Made by a program: the position numbers and the translations under genes. Below, one piece after another: positions 60,968-64,000 of a DNA stretch of 64,000 nucleotides (position 1 is its first letter; every line of letters starts with the position of its first letter). Below the pieces are notes generated by a model that was not told the origin of the DNA, ran no database searches, and worked only from the letters and a program-made list of their open reading frames with translations. The stretch is from the NCBI GenBank assembly GCA_052117605.1, contig JBQKIT010000001.1; one strand, written 5' to 3'. Source of the DNA: CAG-791 sp000431495. Lineage in GTDB: Bacteria; Bacillota; Clostridia; Lachnospirales; Lachnospiraceae.

Positions 60968-63900
60968 ATGTACAACAAGGTAAACCCCAACCTGAATTTC
61001 GTTCAGCGTGAGCAGGAAACGGCGAAGTTCTGGGAGGACAATGACATCTTCAACAAGAGCGTTCGACAGAATGAGGGACATCCCATTTATATGTTCTATG
61101 ACGGGCCGCCGACTGCAAACGGCAAGCCGCATATCGGACATGTGGAGACCCGTGTTATTAAGGATATGATTCCCCGTTATCATACGATGAAGGGAGAGCA
61201 GGTTCCGAGAAAGGCAGGCTGGGATACGCACGGCCTTCCGGTTGAGTTGGAAGTTGAAAAGGAAATCGGAATCGAAGGCAAGGATCAGATTGAAGCATAC
61301 GGCATCGAGCCTTTTATCAAAAAGTGCAAGGAGTCGGTGTGGAAATATAAGGGAATGTGGGAGAAGTTTTCCCGTCAGGTCGGCTTCTGGGCAGACATGG
61401 ATCATCCCTATGTTACCTATTATGATGATTATATTGAGTCCGAATGGTGGGCACTGCAGCAGATCTGGAACAAGAATCTTCTGTATAAGGGCTTCAAGGT
61501 AGTTCCTTACTGCCCGAGCTGCGGTACACCGCTCTCCTCTCATGAGGTGGCGCAGGGCTATAAAACCCTGAAGGACCGCACGGCAATTGTACGCTTTAAG
61601 GCAGCTTCCGAGGATGCTTATTTCCTTGCGTGGACGACAACGCCCTGGACACTGCCCTCCAACATTGCGCTCTGCGTGAATCCGGAAGATACCTATATTA
61701 AGGTAAAGGCTGCCGACGGTTATACCTATTATCTTGCAGAGGCGCTGGCAGATCAGGTTCTGGGAAGTCTTGCAGAAGAAGGAAAGCCTGCCTATGAGGT
61801 TCTTGAGACCTATAAGGGACGTGATCTGGAATACCGGGAATACGAGCCCCTGTATCAGTGTGCAAAGGACAGCGCGGACCGTCAGCATAAGAAGGCATTT
61901 TTCGTATACTGCGATGACTATGTTACGATGACCGATGGTACCGGTATCGTTCATATTGCACCGGCATTTGGTGAAGACGATGCCCGTGTGGGCCGCAAAT
62001 ACAATGCACCGTTCGTCCAGATGGTGGATGATCACGGCCGCATGAAGCCTGAGACAGGAAAGTTTGCGGGCATGCGCTGCAAGCCTACCGAAGCAGAGAT
62101 CAAGGAAGGAGCTATCAGCTGTGATCCGGAGGTCCTGAAGGATCTTGATGAGAGAGGAATCCTTTTTGCTGCTCCGAAGGTTGAGCATGACTATCCGCAC
62201 TGCTGGAGATGCGGTACACCGTTGATTTATTATGCACGTGAGTCCTGGTTCATCAAGATGACTGAGGTTCGCGATGACCTTGTCCGCAACAACAAGGAAA
62301 TCAACTGGGTTCCTCCGACCATGGGAGAAGGACGGTTCGGAAACTGGCTGGAAAACATTCAGGACTGGGCAATTTCCCGTAACCGCTACTGGGGAACTCC
62401 TCTGAACATCTGGGAGTGCCCGGACTGCGGCAAGCAGATCAGCGTTGGCTCCCGCAAGGAGCTTGCGGAGCTGTCCGGAGATCCGGCAGCGGAGCACACA
62501 GAGCTGCATCGCCCGTATGTTGACCAGTACATCATCAAGTGCCCGGACTGCGGCGGCGATATGAAGCGTGTGCCGGAGGTCATTGACTGCTGGTTTGACT
62601 CAGGTGCCTGCCCGTATGCAGAGCTTCATTATCCTTTTGAAAATAAGGAGCTGTTTGAGAAGCAGTTCCCGGCATCCTTTATTTCCGAGGCTGTTGATCA
62701 GACAAGAGGCTGGTTCTATTCCCTGCACGCAGAGGCAACGCTTCTGTTCAATCGCCCGGCCTTCAAGAATGTTATCGTCATGGGACTGGTTCTGGATGAA
62801 GACGGAAATAAAATGTCCAAATCCAAAGGCAATGCCGTAGACCCGATGAACGCTCTGGAGACCTATGGCGCCGATGCCATCCGCTGGTATTTCTATACGG
62901 CGAGTGCACCGTGGCTGCCGAAGCGCTTCTCCGGTAAGGTTGTGAAGGAAGGCCAGAGCAAGTTCCTTGGAACCCTGTGGAATACCTACGCCTTCTATGT
63001 CTTGTATGCTGAAATCGATCAGTTTGATCCCACAAAGTATACACTGGATTACGACAAGCTGTCCGTGATGGATAAATGGCTCCTGTCCAAGATGAATTCC
63101 ATGATTCAGAAGACAGATGCCAATATGGCAGCCTACAAGCTTCCGGAAGCAGCTGCCGTTCTGGAAGAGTTCGTGGATGATATGTCCAACTGGTATGTCC
63201 GCCGCGGAAGAGAGCGCTTCTGGGCAAAGGGGATGGAGCAGGACAAAATCAACGCCTATATGACGCTGTACACTGCTCTGAAGAATGTCTGCCTCTGCGC
63301 AGCACCGATGATTCCCTTCATGACCGAGGAGATTTATCAGAATATCGTTCGCAGTGTGGACCAGAGTGCACCGGAATCCGTACATCTCTGCCGGTTCCCT
63401 GAGGCCGATGCCGAAAGAATTGATACGAAGCTCGAAAATGACATGGATCAGGTTCTGAAGATCGTTGTCATGGGACGTGCGTGCCGCAATATGTCCAATC
63501 GCAAGAACCGTCAGCCGCTTGCCAAGATGTATATCAAGGCAGATTCTGTGCTGGATGATTTCTATAAGGAGATCATTGAAGACGAGCTGAACGTAAAGAG
63601 TGTGGAGTTTACGGATGATGTCCGTGCCTATACGACCTATACCTTCAAGCCGCAGCTTCGGACCGTCGGACCGAAGTACGGGAAGCAGCTTGGCGGAATC
63701 CGGAGGTACCTTGGAGAACTCGATGGCAACGCGGCGATGGATCAGCTGAATGCAGGAGAGAACCTGAAGTTCGATGTGGACGGCACAGAGGTTGAGCTTT
63801 CGAAGGAAGATCTTCTGATTGAGATGGCGCAGAAGCCGGGCTACGTGTCCCAGGAAGACGGCGGCATGACGGTTGTCATCGATACGAATCTGACGCAGGA

Positions 63901-64000
63901 GCTGATCGAGGAAGGCTATGTGTACGAAATCATTTCCAAGATTCAGACCATGCGTAAGGATTCCGGCTTTGAAGTGATGGATCATATTCACCTGTCGCTT
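60968..64000 (+). CDS. ileS: Isoleucyl-tRNA synthetase (3' end outside window)
   Basis: Charges tRNA-Ile; 1011 codons are visible and the frame is open at the right edge, so only the last few dozen residues of a roughly 1040-residue protein are missing. The class I motifs are HIGH at 55-58 (GKPHIGH) and KMSKS at 615-619. Zinc-type cysteine pairs occur in CPSCG, CWRCG and CPDCG (twice). The GWDTHGLPVELEVEKEIG block and the length mark the IleRS2 (eukaryote-like) type rather than the E. coli type. AAGGAGGT precedes the ATG. Confidence 0.97.
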   Translation, partial: MYNKVNPNLNFVQREQETAKFWEDNDIFNKSVRQNEGHPIYMFYDGPPTANGKPHIGHVETRVIKDMIPRYHTMKGEQVPRKAGWDTHGLPVELEVEKEIGIEGKDQIEAYGIEPFIKKCKESVWKYKGMWEKFSRQVGFWADMDHPYVTYYDDYIESEWWALQQIWNKNLLYKGFKVVPYCPSCGTPLSSHEVAQGYKTLKDRTAIVRFKAASEDAYFLAWTTTPWTLPSNIALCVNPEDTYIKVKAADGYTYYLAEALADQVLGSLAEEGKPAYEVLETYKGRDLEYREYEPLYQCAKDSADRQHKKAFFVYCDDYVTMTDGTGIVHIAPAFGEDDARVGRKYNAPFVQMVDDHGRMKPETGKFAGMRCKPTEAEIKEGAISCDPEVLKDLDERGILFAAPKVEHDYPHCWRCGTPLIYYARESWFIKMTEVRDDLVRNNKEINWVPPTMGEGRFGNWLENIQDWAISRNRYWGTPLNIWECPDCGKQISVGSRKELAELSGDPAAEHTELHRPYVDQYIIKCPDCGGDMKRVPEVIDCWFDSGACPYAELHYPFENKELFEKQFPASFISEAVDQTRGWFYSLHAEATLLFNRPAFKNVIVMGLVLDEDGNKMSKSKGNAVDPMNALETYGADAIRWYFYTASAPWLPKRFSGKVVKEGQSKFLGTLWNTYAFYVLYAEIDQFDPTKYTLDYDKLSVMDKWLLSKMNSMIQKTDANMAAYKLPEAAAVLEEFVDDMSNWYVRRGRERFWAKGMEQDKINAYMTLYTALKNVCLCAAPMIPFMTEEIYQNIVRSVDQSAPESVHLCRFPEADAERIDTKLENDMDQVLKIVVMGRACRNMSNRKNRQPLAKMYIKADSVLDDFYKEIIEDELNVKSVEFTDDVRAYTTYTFKPQLRTVGPKYGKQLGGIRRYLGELDGNAAMDQLNAGENLKFDVDGTEVELSKEDLLIEMAQKPGYVSQEDGGMTVVIDTNLTQELIEEGYVYEIISKIQTMRKDSGFEVMDHIHLSL

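Noticed and set aside
60914..62509. 531-codon minus-strand frame opposite ileS
   Set aside because: Shadow of the synthetase gene; the plus frame carries HIGH and KMSKS motifs.
1..64000. CRISPR arrays, tRNA or rRNA genes, prophage, defence island
   Set aside because: No regularly spaced direct repeats, no cloverleaf or rRNA-like stretches, and no phage or defence gene motifs were seen on reading the window.

Overview
The window looks like a chromosomal segment of an anaerobic, low-to-mid-GC Gram-positive bacterium of the class Clostridia, most like the family Lachnospiraceae. The evidence is a long pyruvate:ferredoxin oxidoreductase with a 2x[4Fe-4S] ferredoxin, the Firmicutes neighbourhoods rpsF-ssb-rpsR and gdpP-rplI-dnaB, MecA, SpoVG, a GlgC/GlgD pair, a DnaD-domain/DnaI-like helicase-loading pair, AtpZ-like and AtpI-like genes ahead of a full F1Fo operon, and strong AGGAGG ribosome binding sites throughout. 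Species cannot be named from the sequence alone. Almost all of the window is ordinary core chromosome. The only clear mobile DNA is the 3' end of a group II intron at the left edge.

Layout. 1-741: intron maturase C-terminus plus RNA domains V and VI. 807-5700: a patatin-like lipase and an AraC-type regulator on the minus strand, divergent from uxuA-uxuB (hexuronate catabolism). 5807-11039: a plus-strand run of metabolic genes (Zn-dependent phospholipase C-like protein, RidA, threonine dehydratase, small unknown, aldose epimerase-like, DUF308 membrane protein, sirtuin). 11204-12335: rpsF-ssb-rpsR. 12414-15263: a GH3 glucosidase in reversed domain order. 15259-20729: a leader device, gdpP, rplI, dnaB and a multi-pass membrane protein. 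20853-25697 (minus): ferredoxin, PFOR and MecA. 25762-26612: about 850 bp without a convincing gene. 26734-33054: membrane-anchored GH18 protein, a large foldback repeat, Sua5, RpiB, Upp, dCMP deaminase and a SleB-type hydrolase. 33341-43379: the ATP synthase operon with an 859-residue protein of unknown function at its end. 43504-48165 (minus): murC, dnaD-like, dnaI-like and prs, with a cluster of DnaA boxes between murC and dnaD. 48591-59102: glgC-glgD, spoVG, pth, mfd, a Na/Pi cotransporter-PhoU protein and a MATE exporter. 59229-60683 (minus): pncB. 60968-end: ileS, cut by the window.

How the parts work together. PFOR and ferredoxin feed low-potential electrons from pyruvate. The c subunit of the ATP synthase carries a two-glutamate site that suggests sodium coupling. 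GlgC/GlgD, the GH3 glucosidase and UxuAB point to a plant- or host-glycan-degrading lifestyle with glycogen storage. No new multi-gene system such as a defence island or biosynthetic cluster is visible. The most unusual signals are small: a hairpin plus 24-codon reading frame ahead of gdpP, tandem 14-bp palindromes 20 bp apart upstream of PFOR, a DnaA-box cluster next to the helicase-loader genes, a 103-bp nested foldback, and the unknown 859-residue protein attached to the ATP synthase operon.
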